Source of the DNA: Shinella sp.
Lineage (GTDB): Bacteria; Pseudomonadota; Alphaproteobacteria; Rhizobiales; Rhizobiaceae
Direction of reading: 5' to 3'
Assembly (NCBI GenBank): GCA_003248775.1
Contig: QFQX01000010.1
Coordinates: forward strand, 1 to 64,000
DNA length: 64,000 nt
Shown: piece by piece, positions 54,197 through 63,337 of the stretch
Layout: each line of letters starts with the position of its first letter
How positions within the stretch are numbered: the first letter of the stretch is position 1
Program-made: the position numbers and the translations under genes
The notes under the pieces: generated by a model
What the model was told of the DNA's origin: nothing
Databases searched by the model: none
Seen by the model: only the letters and a program-made list of their open reading frames with translations

Positions 54197-54957
54197 TCCT
54201 CGTCCTCCGGCTTGCGGCCCGCCAGCAGGAATTCCTCGTTGCCGTCGCCCCCTGCAATGGGCGAAGGGATGAGGCCGAGGCTTTCCCAGCCCATGTCTTC
54301 GACAAGCCAGCGTTCCAGCTCAGCCGCAACGAGCGGCGCGGTTTCCGGTTCCTTCAGGAGACCCGCCTTGCTGATCGCATCGCGGCCCGCTTCGAATTGC
54401 GGCTTGACCAGCAGCAGGCAGTGGCTGCCCGGTTCGGCCAGATTGAGTGCCGGCTCGAGCGCCAGCTTCAGCGAGATGAAAGATACGTCCGAAACGATGA
54501 AATCGATGGGCCGTTCGTCGATATCCTCGGGTTCGAGATAGCGGGCATTCAGGCCCTCGATGTTGGTGACGCGTTCATCGTCTGCAAGCCGCGGATGGAA
54601 TTGCCCATGGCCGACGTCGATCGAGGTCACGTGGGCCGCGCCGCGCTTCAGCAGGACCTCGGTGAAGCCGCCGGTCGACGCCCCGACATCGAGACATTCG
54701 CGTCCCTCAGGGTCGAGTTCGAAATGGTCGAGCCCGGCGACGAGCTTCAGCGCTGCGCGGGACACGTAGTCCTGCGCCGGGTCGTCGATCGAGAATTCAT
54801 GATCGGCCGAAAACACGAGGCTCGGCTTGGTGACGACCTTGCCGTCGATCTTCACCGTGCCACGCTGGATCGCGTCGCGCGCGCGCGAGCGGCTGGCGAA
54901 GAGGTCAAGGGCGACCAGAAGCTGGTCGAGGCGCTGGGGGGCGGGTTTTGATGACAT
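54193..54957 (-). CDS. tlyA: TlyA-family rRNA 2'-O-methyltransferase
   Basis: The 254-aa protein has an N-terminal S4 RNA-binding domain (RLDQLLVALDLFASRSRARDAIQRGTVKIDG, 9-39) and an FtsJ-like catalytic domain with SAM motif ECLDVGASTGGFTEVLLKRGA (about 87-107). TlyA methylates rRNA ribose (as in mycobacterial C1409/C1920). Its 3' end overlaps the RlmD-like gene, so both form a two-gene RNA-modification operon. Confidence 0.93.
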   Translation of the reverse strand: MSSKPAPQRLDQLLVALDLFASRSRARDAIQRGTVKIDGKVVTKPSLVFSADHEFSIDDPAQDYVSRAALKLVAGLDHFELDPEGRECLDVGASTGGFTEVLLKRGAAHVTSIDVGHGQFHPRLADDERVTNIEGLNARYLEPEDIDERPIDFIVSDVSFISLKLALEPALNLAEPGSHCLLLVKPQFEAGRDAISKAGLLKEPETAPLVAAELERWLVEDMGWESLGLIPSPIAGGDGNEEFLLAGRKPEDEE

Positions 54958-55280
54958 CGCCTGTCAATGGCGACATGCACGCCGGAGTGCAAGCGGTTTG
55001 TTGGGATTCGCTTTCGCACCGCGCCTGCAAGGGAGATAAATTCGGTTGAGACGGTTCAATGGAGCAATCGCCGCCCGCTCAGAAGCATAAACTTTAATAT
55101 AGTATATATTAGAAATTTAGAGAATTTTTATTAGTGTTGAATAGGTATACCGATGGCGCGCAGTCGCCATGATGCACCGCGATGGAAGCGGCGAAGAAGT
55201 GCATGCGGACGTCATGACGTCGAGCCCGCGGCGAAAGTAATCAGCCCGCCGGCAATCGGCGGCCCCAGGATAGACACCGT
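54958..55280. other. gene-free AT-rich interval
   Basis: It holds no supported gene. The stretch 55088-55140 is unusually AT-rich for this genome (ATATAGTATATATTAGAAAT) and is probably promoter sequence of the chemoreceptor gene to its right. Confidence 0.5.
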
Positions 55281-57200
55281 ATGTCGCGCCCGAACATAAA
55301 AACTTCACTCATTGCAATTTTTGCCATGATCGCACTCATCACCAGTGCCTTCGCCTGGCTGACGATCAGCTCGTTCGAAGCCATCGACAGGGCTTCCACG
55401 GACGTTTCCGAAAACTGGTTGCCGAGCGTCAAGACGGCCAAGGAACTGGAAAGCGCGATTTTCGATCTCCGTATCGGCTATCTCTCCCACGTCACCGCAC
55501 GTACGCCGGAAGCCCTGGCCGATGCCGATAAGTCGGTTGCAGCTCGGCTGGCACGGTTTGAAAGCGCGCTCAAGCAGTACGAGCCCCTGGTTTCTTCCGT
55601 GGAAGAAGGCGACCTTTTGAACCGGATCAAGGACGGCGTGAACGCCTACAACAAGCGCGGCGGCGAGATGCTGGACCTTTCCCGCAGCAACCGCAATGAC
55701 GAGGCGCTGGCCGTCATGGACGATATGCGTGCCATGATGCAGCCTATTCTGGGGCTCCTTGAGGATCTGGTGCAGATCAATGTCGATGGCGCCTCGAAGT
55801 CCGTCGAGTTTTCCAAGAGCACCTATCATTCAGCTGTCATATCGACCTATGTCACGGTCGCCATCGTTTTCGCGATCGTTATCGCAGCAGCGATCTTCGC
55901 GATGACCGGCATTGCCGCGCCGATCCAGAAGATCACTGAGGCCATGCGCCGTCTGGCTGGTGGCGATACCGCCTCGCCGATTCCCTTCTCCAATCGCGCC
56001 GACGAAATCGGCGCCATGGCCGGTGCCGTTCAGGTCTTCCGCGACGCCGCGATCGAGAACATCCGCCTGTCGCATGAGGCCGAGGAACAGCGCCGCTCGA
56101 ACGAGGAACAGCGTGTCGTCCTTCAGCGTCGCGCCGAGGAGGAAGCTCGCCGCAAGCTGCTCGAAGCCACCAGCGCCCTTGCCGTCGGCCTGAAGAGCCT
56201 TGCAGGCGGTGACCTCACCTTCCAGATCACCGAACAGGTCTCCGAGGATTTCGAAGGCCTCAAGGCGGACTTCAACTCCGCGGTGAAGCAGCTTGGCGAA
56301 ACGCTGGCCTCAGTCGCCGGTGCCACCCGCACCATCGACAACGGTACCCGCGAGATCTCGTCCGGTGCAGAAGATCTGTCGCGCCGTACCGAACAGCAGG
56401 CGGCCTCGCTTGAAGAGACCGCCGCCGCGCTCGATCAGATCACGGTAAACGTCTCCAACTCCACCAAGCGAGCCGAAGAGGCCCGCGAAGTAGCGACCAA
56501 GGCAACGGCGAGCGCCACGCACTCCGGCGCGGTCGTCTCGGAAGCGGTCAAAGCCATGAGCCGGATCGAGGAATCCTCGAGCCAGATCTCCAATATCATC
56601 AGCGTGATCGACGAAATCGCTTTCCAGACCAACCTGCTGGCGCTCAACGCGGGTGTCGAGGCCGCACGTGCCGGTGAAGCGGGCAAGGGCTTCGCCGTCG
56701 TCGCCCAGGAAGTCCGCGAACTCGCCCAGCGTTCGGCCCAGGCCGCGAAAGAGATCAAGGGTCTCATTCAGAACTCGGCGGCCGAAGTGCAGAACGGCGT
56801 CAAGCTGGTCAGTGAGACCGGCGTCGCGCTGAAGTCGATCGAGGAGCTCATCCTCGTCATCAATGATCACATGAGCGCCATCGCCACCTCTGCACGGGAA
56901 CAGTCGAACGGTCTGAGCGAGGTTAATACCGCCGTCAACCAGATGGACCAGGTGACCCAGCAGAACGCCGCGATGGTCGAGGAATCGAATGCCGCAAGCG
57001 CAAGCCTTGCCATGGAAAGCGCCCGCCTGAGCGATCTGATCGCCCGCTTCAAGCTGGCTGGCAGCCGCCAGGCTCCGGTCGAGGCATCTCCGGCGATCCG
57101 CAGCGCACCGAAGTCGATCCCGGCACCGGTCGCCCGCCGCTCGATGCCCGTGGTTCAGGGCAACACGGCCCTCAAGGCCGACGAGTGGACAGAGTTCTGA
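55281..57200 (+). CDS. methyl-accepting chemotaxis protein with helical sensor and pentapeptide
   Basis: The 639-aa receptor has TM1 (about 7-30), a four-helix-bundle type periplasmic domain (about 31-185), TM2 (about 188-212), HAMP and second HAMP-like segments (about 213-330), and the MA domain with EIAFQTNLLALNAGVEAARAGE. It ends in DEWTEF, an xWxxF CheR/CheB-tethering pentapeptide. It differs from the 19-23 kb receptors in sensor type. Ligand unknown. Confidence 0.94.
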   Translation: MSRPNIKTSLIAIFAMIALITSAFAWLTISSFEAIDRASTDVSENWLPSVKTAKELESAIFDLRIGYLSHVTARTPEALADADKSVAARLARFESALKQYEPLVSSVEEGDLLNRIKDGVNAYNKRGGEMLDLSRSNRNDEALAVMDDMRAMMQPILGLLEDLVQINVDGASKSVEFSKSTYHSAVISTYVTVAIVFAIVIAAAIFAMTGIAAPIQKITEAMRRLAGGDTASPIPFSNRADEIGAMAGAVQVFRDAAIENIRLSHEAEEQRRSNEEQRVVLQRRAEEEARRKLLEATSALAVGLKSLAGGDLTFQITEQVSEDFEGLKADFNSAVKQLGETLASVAGATRTIDNGTREISSGAEDLSRRTEQQAASLEETAAALDQITVNVSNSTKRAEEAREVATKATASATHSGAVVSEAVKAMSRIEESSSQISNIISVIDEIAFQTNLLALNAGVEAARAGEAGKGFAVVAQEVRELAQRSAQAAKEIKGLIQNSAAEVQNGVKLVSETGVALKSIEELILVINDHMSAIATSAREQSNGLSEVNTAVNQMDQVTQQNAAMVEESNAASASLAMESARLSDLIARFKLAGSRQAPVEASPAIRSAPKSIPAPVARRSMPVVQGNTALKADEWTEF

Positions 57201-57229
57201 GCAAGGCTCCAACACGGTTGAATAGTGCG

Positions 57230-57260
57230 AAACCCTTCGGTTCATGGCTGGAGGGTTTTT
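57230..57260 (+). terminator. terminator after chemoreceptor 3
   Basis: AAACCCT and AGGGTTT (with pairing through TCGGTTCATGGCTGG) are followed by TTTTTCG, 30 bp past the stop. Confidence 0.65.
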
Positions 57261-57371
57261 CGTTGAAAGGACGCGAGTGCCTGTGACCTTCCACGATTGA
57301 CCTTCATATCTCTGCCCCGCTAACTCGGCGTATCGCGATGCGCGTCGCCGGATGGATCAAAAGGAGGAGAG

Positions 57372-58373
57372 ATGATGAAACACGTTCTGTTGGCCGCTAT
57401 TGGCGTTCTGGGAGCAATGCCCGCGCTTGCCAATGACACCATGGCTGAAGTGAAAACCGGCGGTTTGGTCTATGTGCAGACCACTGAGGTCGAGATGGCT
57501 TCGGAGGAGCTTTTCATTTCTCCCGATCGCGTCGAGGTCAATTACGTTTTCCACAACGGAAGCGACAAGGACATCGTGTCCTACATCGCCTTTCCCATGC
57601 CGGACATCACTGCGGGGCCCGATGTCAATATGTCGCTCCCTGACATGGAGAAGGACAACTTCCTCGGCTTCTCCGTCACCCAGGACGGGCGACCGATCAC
57701 GCCGGAACTGCAGCAGCGCGTCTATGCGACAGGCATCGATATGACGGATGTCGTGACCGCGCAGGCTGTGCCGCTACAGCCTTTCAGCGAAGCCACCGGG
57801 CAGGCGCTCGCAAAGCTGCCGGCGGATGTGCTGGCGGACTGGGTGTCGCGCGGCCTCGTCTATGTCGATGAATATGATGCAGGCAACGGCTGGGAGCGGC
57901 ACGCAGCACCGCTCTGGACACTGAAATCCGTCTATTGGTGGAAGACCACTTTTCCAGCGGGAAAGGATGTGAAGGTTCATCATTCCTACAAGCCCAGCGT
58001 CGGCGGTACGGTCGCCATGACCTTCATCGAGGACGGGCAGCCGACCGATTATGCCTATGAGACCTACAAGGAACGTTACTGCCTCGATGACGATTTCATG
58101 CGCACCGCGGCAAAGCTGGAAAAGGCCGGCAAGGACGGGAAGGGGCCCTATTACACCGAGAACTGGATCTCCTATGTACTGACGACGGGCGCCAATTGGG
58201 GCGGGGCCATCAAGAATTTCAAGCTGACCATCGACAAGGGAAAGCCGAACAGCTTCGTCAGTTTCTGCGGCGAGGGCGTGAAGAAAACCGGCCCGACCAC
58301 GTTCGAGATGAAGGCGGAGGATTTCATTCCGGAGAAGGACCTCGATATCCTGCTGCTGGTTGCCTCCGAATGA
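57372..58373 (+). CDS. DUF4424 exported protein
   Basis: The 333-aa protein has a signal peptide (about 1-20; MMKHVLLAAIGVLGAMPALAN) and fits DUF4424: LVYVQTTEVEMASEELFISPDRVEVNYVFHNGSDKDIVSYIAFPMPDI and the C-terminal ENWISYVLTTGANWGGAIKNFKLTIDKGKPNSFVSFCGEGVKK. It has a very strong AGGAGGAGAG ribosome site. It sits between two chemoreceptor genes; no functional link is known. An alternative ATG is at 57375. Confidence 0.85.
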   Translation: MMKHVLLAAIGVLGAMPALANDTMAEVKTGGLVYVQTTEVEMASEELFISPDRVEVNYVFHNGSDKDIVSYIAFPMPDITAGPDVNMSLPDMEKDNFLGFSVTQDGRPITPELQQRVYATGIDMTDVVTAQAVPLQPFSEATGQALAKLPADVLADWVSRGLVYVDEYDAGNGWERHAAPLWTLKSVYWWKTTFPAGKDVKVHHSYKPSVGGTVAMTFIEDGQPTDYAYETYKERYCLDDDFMRTAAKLEKAGKDGKGPYYTENWISYVLTTGANWGGAIKNFKLTIDKGKPNSFVSFCGEGVKKTGPTTFEMKAEDFIPEKDLDILLLVASE

Positions 58374-58385
58374 CCCTGGCTGAGT

Positions 58386-58411
58386 GGCTTTCCCCTGCGT
58401 TGGGGAAAGCC
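58386..58411 (+). terminator. hairpin after DUF4424 gene
   Basis: GGCTTTCCCC and GGGGAAAGCC form a perfect 10-bp stem with a 6-base loop, 12 bp past the stop, with only a weak T-rich tail. Confidence 0.6.
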
Positions 58412-58663
58412 CGCAATTTGTCTATAGTCCATAACGAAAAAATAAGGGCAATCGGTCTATGCTTGGTCGATTGCCTGTAAGGCCGCAGATAGGGCTGCAT
58501 CCATGATGGATCGCGCCGCGGCTTCGTCGGGGATATCCATGGTTCGTTCGCGTAGCGGATCATCGGTATTCCCGATTGAAAGCGCAATCATGCCCGATGC
58601 GGCGGCAGCGTTCGGTTCATTGCAACTGTGTTCGTTGATCGCCAGGCGAAAGAGACTGATTGC

Positions 58664-60592
58664 ATGTCCCTGAAGAACCTTTCACTCAACAAGAAGCTGA
58701 TCCTGACCTTCCTCGGCATCATGGCAAGCTGCTTCATCGCGACCGCCATCGTTTTCGTCGAGGCCTATCGCGCCAAGCTCGCCGCGCAGGACCAGGGAAA
58801 ATCCGAACACGTTCTCGCACTTTCCGACATGGCGCTGGAAACCATGCTGGAGCAGGCGGTCAACCTGCGTGGCTATCTGCTGTTCCGCAGCGAAAGCACC
58901 TATGCCGACGTTTTTGCCAATCGCGAAAAGATGCTGACCTATATCGGGGAAGCAAAGCAGGCTGCTGCCGACATGCCGTCGATCGTCGCTTCGCTGGACT
59001 CGATGCAGTCCGCAGCCGACATCTTCCACAAAGAGCTTTCTGAGCCGCAACTCGCCGCAGCCAAGGATACGGACAAGCCGATTTCCGAGATCGTTGAGAT
59101 CGGCCGCAACGCTTCCAAGGGCCAGCTCGATGCCTTCCGTGCGGAAGCCGTGAAGATCAAGGCCCAGATCGGCGAGATATCCGAGCGCAACCATCAGGCT
59201 CTGGAAAGCGCCCACTTCAATCTTGAACTGGCATTGGTCGTCGGTGGTGGCATTGCGGGCGTTGTCGCCGTCTTCCTCATCTGGCAGCTTTCCCGCGCCA
59301 TCGTTGTGCCGATCGTCGGCATGACCGCAGCCATGACGCGTCTTGCCGATGGCGAGCACAACGTTGATGTTCCGGCTCTCGACCGGGGCGATGAAGTGGG
59401 CAAGATGGCGAAGGCCGTCGTCGTCTTCAAGGATGCCGCCGTCGAGAAACTGCGCCTTTCGGGCGAGACCGAAGCCATGCGCGCCAAGGCCGAAGAGGAG
59501 CGCCGTAACGCCGAGGCTGAGAAGGCTCGCGAGGCCGAAGAGATCGGCTTTGCCATGGATCAGCTCGCCACCGGCCTCTCGGCGCTCGCGGACGGAAACG
59601 TCGCCTATCGCATCAACGCGACGTTTGCCGCGCGTCTCGATGCCCTGCGGCTGAATTTCAATGCCTCCATGGACAAGCTCCAGGCCGCACTTCGCTCCGT
59701 CGGTGACAACGCCGCTGCGATCAATGCCGGCGCATCGGAAATCCGCGCTTCTGCCGATGACCTCGCCAAGCGTACCGAGCAGCAGGCGGCGTCCGTTGAG
59801 GAAACCGCGGCCGCTCTCGAGCAGGTTGTCACCACGGTCAAGGATACCGCGCGCCGCGCTGAGGATGTCGGCGCTCTCGTTGCCCGCACCCGGGCGGGCG
59901 CCGAGCGCTCCGGTCAGGTCGTCGGCAATGCCGTTGCCGCCATGACCGAGATCGAGAAGTCCTCCGGCGAGATCGGCAAAATCATCAGCGTGATCGAGGA
60001 CATCGCCTTCCAGACCAACCTTCTGGCGCTGAACGCCGGCGTCGAGGCAGCGCGCGCAGGTGAGGCCGGCAAGGGTTTTGCGGTCGTCGCGCAGGAGGTC
60101 CGCGAACTTGCCCAGCGGTCCGCCAACGCCGCAAAGGAAATCAAGACGCTGATTTCGACCTCCTCCGCTCAGGTCGGCAACGGCGTGGCGCTGGTTGACG
60201 AAACGGGCACCGAGCTTGAAAAGATCGTCCACGCGGTTCTGGAAATCAGCGACCACGTGTCGGCGATCGTTACCGCAAGCCGCGAACAGTCCACCGGACT
60301 GCAGGAAATCAACACCGCCGTCAATTCGATGGATCAGGGCACCCAGCAGAACGCCGCCATGGTGGAGCAGCAGACCGCTGCCAGCCACTCGCTGGCGACG
60401 GAAGCAGCTTCGCTAAACGCGCTTCTTGCGCAGTTCCAGCTCGGTTCCGAGCGCCCGGTTTCCGCACCACGGATTGCCGGTCGCGATGCACAGCCTGCGG
60501 CTTCTCCGGCTCGCGCGCTGGCGGGCCGCGTCTCCAGCGCCTTCGGTGGAGGCTCGGCGGCTGCGGCCAAGCAGGAATGGTCGGAATTCTGA
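58664..60592 (+). CDS. methyl-accepting chemotaxis protein with CHASE3-like sensor and pentapeptide
   Basis: The 642-aa receptor has TM1 (about 11-31), a CHASE3-like helical sensor (about 35-187; ALETMLEQAVNLRGYLLFRSESTYADVFANREKML), TM2 (about 190-210), HAMP, a second HAMP-like linker and the MA domain (EDIAFQTNLLALNAGVEAARAGE). It ends EWSEF, the CheR/CheB-tethering motif. ATG at 58664 (MSLKNLSLNKKL) was chosen; upstream frame lacks family similarity. A strong terminator follows. Confidence 0.93.
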   Translation: MSLKNLSLNKKLILTFLGIMASCFIATAIVFVEAYRAKLAAQDQGKSEHVLALSDMALETMLEQAVNLRGYLLFRSESTYADVFANREKMLTYIGEAKQAAADMPSIVASLDSMQSAADIFHKELSEPQLAAAKDTDKPISEIVEIGRNASKGQLDAFRAEAVKIKAQIGEISERNHQALESAHFNLELALVVGGGIAGVVAVFLIWQLSRAIVVPIVGMTAAMTRLADGEHNVDVPALDRGDEVGKMAKAVVVFKDAAVEKLRLSGETEAMRAKAEEERRNAEAEKAREAEEIGFAMDQLATGLSALADGNVAYRINATFAARLDALRLNFNASMDKLQAALRSVGDNAAAINAGASEIRASADDLAKRTEQQAASVEETAAALEQVVTTVKDTARRAEDVGALVARTRAGAERSGQVVGNAVAAMTEIEKSSGEIGKIISVIEDIAFQTNLLALNAGVEAARAGEAGKGFAVVAQEVRELAQRSANAAKEIKTLISTSSAQVGNGVALVDETGTELEKIVHAVLEISDHVSAIVTASREQSTGLQEINTAVNSMDQGTQQNAAMVEQQTAASHSLATEAASLNALLAQFQLGSERPVSAPRIAGRDAQPAASPARALAGRVSSAFGGGSAAAAKQEWSEF

Positions 60593-60612
60593 GCCTTTTC
60601 CCAATGCTTAAA

Positions 60613-60643
60613 AGGAAAGCCCGGCGCAATGCCGGGCTTTCCT
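60613..60643 (+). terminator. terminator after chemoreceptor 4
   Basis: AGGAAAGCCCGGC-GCAAT-GCCGGGCTTTCCT is a perfect 13-bp stem with a 5-base loop, lying between two convergent genes and able to act on either strand. Confidence 0.8.
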
Positions 60644-60692
60644 GTTCCAGGCTATCGGCAGCCGCGCGAGCGGTCGCCTTGGCCTGCGGACC

Positions 60693-61031
60693 TCAGCGCC
60701 AGTTCCAGTTGCTGCTGCTGCGCGAGGGCTGCGTAGCGCTGGCCAGGAAATAACCGATCAGGCCGCCGAGGATACCCACTGTCACCAGAGCCGTGGAAGT
60801 CGCTGCCGGATGCTCGCGCACCACGGATGCCACGGTGCCGGCCTCGTCCTTGGCATAAGCCGCGACGTCCTGCGCCTTGCGCGAGGCTCCGTTCAATGCC
60901 GTGGCTGCGCGGCCACGCACTTGGCCCGACACCCGATCACCTTCCTCGGCCAGCAGATCCTTGAAATGCATGACCTGTTCCTGAAGGCTGCGCAGCTCGT
61001 TCATGATGTCGCTGTTATTGGTCGAAGCCAT
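60693..61031 (-). CDS. DUF883/ElaB-like membrane-anchored protein
   Basis: The 112-aa protein has an amphipathic helical N-terminal half (LRSLQEQVMHFKDLLAEEGDRVSGQVRGRAATALNGASRKAQDVAAYAKDEAGTVASVV) and one C-terminal membrane segment (STALVTVGILGGLIGYFLAS, about 82-101), as in the DUF883/ElaB ribosome-hibernation-related group. The ATG at 61031 has AGGAAG 10 bases upstream; a longer frame to 61262 is not supported. Confidence 0.75.
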   Translation of the reverse strand: MASTNNSDIMNELRSLQEQVMHFKDLLAEEGDRVSGQVRGRAATALNGASRKAQDVAAYAKDEAGTVASVVREHPAATSTALVTVGILGGLIGYFLASATQPSRSSSNWNWR

Positions 61032-61265
61032 GGTCTCTTCCTTTCGGTCTCGTTGAAACTTCTCGACGGGGAGAACGCGAAAGGGGCGGGAATGTTCCTG
61101 ATATCGGTCCGGTGTTCTCCCCAAAAAAGTTAGGCAAGCTCGATGATCTCGGGCTATCGCTAGCAATCGGCGAATGAAGCAGGACCTGGCTGCGTCGGGG
61201 AACACGGTACGCGGGGGACACGAGGCATTCGCTTTCGAATCTTTCCTCTCAGCAGGTATCACTCC

Positions 61266-61757
61266 ATGAAGACCATCCTTGCCGCAGCCCTCGTGGCTTT
61301 TTCACTCTCAGGCGCAGCCCAGGCCGCGACGCTCGAATTTCCGAGCGACGAACCGATTGCATCCATCACCATTCCCGATAGCTGGGGGCCGTCCGAAACG
61401 GAATCCGGCATCGAGGCGACCTCCGATGACGGCGCGATCTATCTCTCCATCGACGTTGCCGAAAGCGACACGACGGACAAGGTGATCGATGATGTCTTTG
61501 CTTTTCTGCAAGATAACGGCGTGAAGATCGATCCCTCCACCCAGAAACAGTCCGAGGACAAGTTCAACGGCATGGAAATGACCAATTTCGACTGGAGCGG
61601 CACCGACAAGGACGGTGACGTCAGCATTGGCGTGTCGCTGGTCTCGCCGAAGCGTGGCAAGCTCCTCGTCGTCACCTATTGGGGAACCAAGGGTGAGCAG
61701 GAAAAGCATAGCAAGGTCCTGCTGGACATCATCTCCTCACTCAAGCCCGCCGGCTGA
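61266..61757 (+). CDS. exported protein of unknown function
   Basis: The 163-aa protein has a signal peptide (about 1-20; ILAAALVAFSLSGAAQA) and a beta-rich mature domain (LEFPSDEPIASITIPDSWGPSETESGIEATSDDGAIYLSIDVAES). It has no Cys and I recognise no family. It is convergent with sodB across a strong terminator. Confidence 0.6.
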   Translation: MKTILAAALVAFSLSGAAQAATLEFPSDEPIASITIPDSWGPSETESGIEATSDDGAIYLSIDVAESDTTDKVIDDVFAFLQDNGVKIDPSTQKQSEDKFNGMEMTNFDWSGTDKDGDVSIGVSLVSPKRGKLLVVTYWGTKGEQEKHSKVLLDIISSLKPAG

Positions 61758-61792
61758 GCGGAAGTCTCGCGAGCCGGTAGATGAAAAAACGA

Positions 61793-61822
61793 AACACCCG
61801 GCACGTCTCCGTGCCGGGTGTT
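61793..61822. terminator. bidirectional terminator before sodB
   Basis: AACACCCGGCACG-TCTC-CGTGCCGGGTGTT is a perfect 13-bp stem. The flank GATGAAAAAACG gives T-rich output on the minus strand, and the stem lies between convergent genes. Confidence 0.85.
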
Positions 61823-61851
61823 CAAGAAAGCCGTGGAAACGGCAGCGAAGA

Positions 61852-62454
61852 TTACTTCGCTGCGGCTTCGTAGAGTTCCAGAACGTAGTCCCAGTTGATC
61901 AGGCTGTCGACGAAGGCTTCGAGGTACTTCGGACGAGCATTGCGGTAGTCGATGTAGTAGGAGTGTTCCCATACGTCGACGCCGAGGATCGGGGAGGCGC
62001 CGTGAACCAGCGGGTTTTCGCCGTTCGGGGTCTTGGAGATGGCGAGCTTGCCGTCCTTGACGGAGAGCCATGCCCAGCCGGAGCCGAACTGCGTGGTGCC
62101 GGCTGCTATGAAATCAGCCTTGAACTTGTCGTAACCGCCGAGGTCGCTGTCGATAGCAGCCTGCAGCTTGCCCGGAAGCTTGTTGCCGCCGCCGTCCTTC
62201 TTCAACCACTTCCAGAAATGGACGTGGTTGTAATGCTGCGCAGCGTTGTTGAAGAGGCCCTGGTTGGTGCCGAAGGACTTCTTGACGACTTCCTCGAGCG
62301 ACATGTCGGCGAGGCCGGCTTCAGCAGCGAGCTTGTTGCCGTTGTCGACGTAAGCCTTGTGATGCTTGTCGTGGTGGAATTCCAGCGTCTCGGCCGACAT
62401 GAACGGCACGAGAGCATCGTAGGCGTAGGGAAGTGCGGGCAATTCGAAAGCCAT
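61852..62454 (-). CDS. sodB: Fe/Mn superoxide dismutase
   Basis: The 200-aa SodB-type enzyme converts superoxide to peroxide and oxygen. The metal ligands are in place: HHDKHHKAYVD (His near 28), the second His in NHVHFWKW, and DVWEHSYYIDYRN (Asp and His near 156-160). The start at 62454 (MAFELPALPYAYDAL) matches the family; AGGAG lies before it. It is intact and presumably cytoplasmic. The metal preference cannot be decided by eye. Confidence 0.96.
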   Translation of the reverse strand: MAFELPALPYAYDALVPFMSAETLEFHHDKHHKAYVDNGNKLAAEAGLADMSLEEVVKKSFGTNQGLFNNAAQHYNHVHFWKWLKKDGGGNKLPGKLQAAIDSDLGGYDKFKADFIAAGTTQFGSGWAWLSVKDGKLAISKTPNGENPLVHGASPILGVDVWEHSYYIDYRNARPKYLEAFVDSLINWDYVLELYEAAAK

Positions 62455-62651
62455 GGTAAAATCTCCTTTTGGCAACAGATTGCGAATTCGGCGGGTGACG
62501 GGAACATAGGAGCGGAACTTCCGGGAGGCAACCTGCCAAAGGTCAAAATTGTTCCATTCCGGAGAAAGAATTCACTGCCGGCGGCCCTCTTCACGCAGCA
62601 TTCATTCCAGTCCGTTAAAAACAGTCGAAACAAAACCTTGAGGAGCTTTCG

Positions 62652-62975
62652 ATGCGCCGCAGCCTTACTGCTTCACTGGCCTTTTTCGCGCTTGCCGTTC
62701 CGGCACTCGCTTCGTCCGATGGTGCATGGGAAGAGTTTGCCGCCGATGTGAAGAAGAAGTGCCTCGAGGCTGCGGAGCCGATGATCGAGAAGGCCGCGAT
62801 TGCGGTCGACCCCTTCGGCTCGGAACGTTTCGGTCTGGCCGTCCTGAACGGCAAGGCCAAGGGCGGCGACGCCACGGTCAGCTATATCTGCGTCTACGAC
62901 AAGCAGGCCCAGACCGTCGAACTCGGCAGCGAACTGACGGCGGACACCATTTCCGTCACCATCCCCAAGCACTGA
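62652..62975 (+). CDS. small exported protein
   Basis: The 107-aa protein has a signal peptide (about 1-20; TASLAFFALAVPALAS) and a mature part with two Cys (KKKCLEAA and YICVYDKQ). The GAGGAG upstream supports the start. It is divergent from sodB. No family is recognised. Confidence 0.6.
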   Translation: MRRSLTASLAFFALAVPALASSDGAWEEFAADVKKKCLEAAEPMIEKAAIAVDPFGSERFGLAVLNGKAKGGDATVSYICVYDKQAQTVELGSELTADTISVTIPKH

Positions 62976-62992
62976 CCCCGAGGCTCGGGCAA

Positions 62993-63334
62993 TCAGCTGA
63001 AATAACGATCCGGATCCGGCAGGCCCGCAAGGCTGAAGCCGAATTCGGCGCGCGCGATCTTGCATTCCTCGTCACCCGGCATGCAGGTGCGACAGACATG
63101 CGGGCGCACCATGTAGACGGAACAGCCGACATGCTTGCCGACTTCGCCGGTCAGTGCCGCGCAGCGTCCGTTCTCGAATTTCATGCCGCTTTCGTCCTTG
63201 GCGATCATCGCCTCGGGAATGGCGGCGATTTCCTCATCGCTTTCCAGCGAGAAGCGCGGCCATTCCGCCGAATAGGCGCAGCACGCGCCGCAGGACTGAC
63301 AGTCGAAGATCTCGGGAGGCGAGGTTTCGAGCAT
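62993..63334 (-). CDS. YkgJ-family cysteine cluster protein
   Basis: The 113-aa protein has CQSCGACCAYS (14-24) and a C-terminal CSVYMVRPHVCRTCMPGDEEC cluster, giving eight or more cysteines as in the UPF0153/YkgJ zinc- or iron-binding family. It lies 3 bp downstream of an MFS gene in the same direction, so the two are likely co-transcribed. Function unknown. Confidence 0.85.
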   Translation of the reverse strand: MLETSPPEIFDCQSCGACCAYSAEWPRFSLESDEEIAAIPEAMIAKDESGMKFENGRCAALTGEVGKHVGCSVYMVRPHVCRTCMPGDEECKIARAEFGFSLAGLPDPDRYFS

Positions 63335-63337
63335 CGC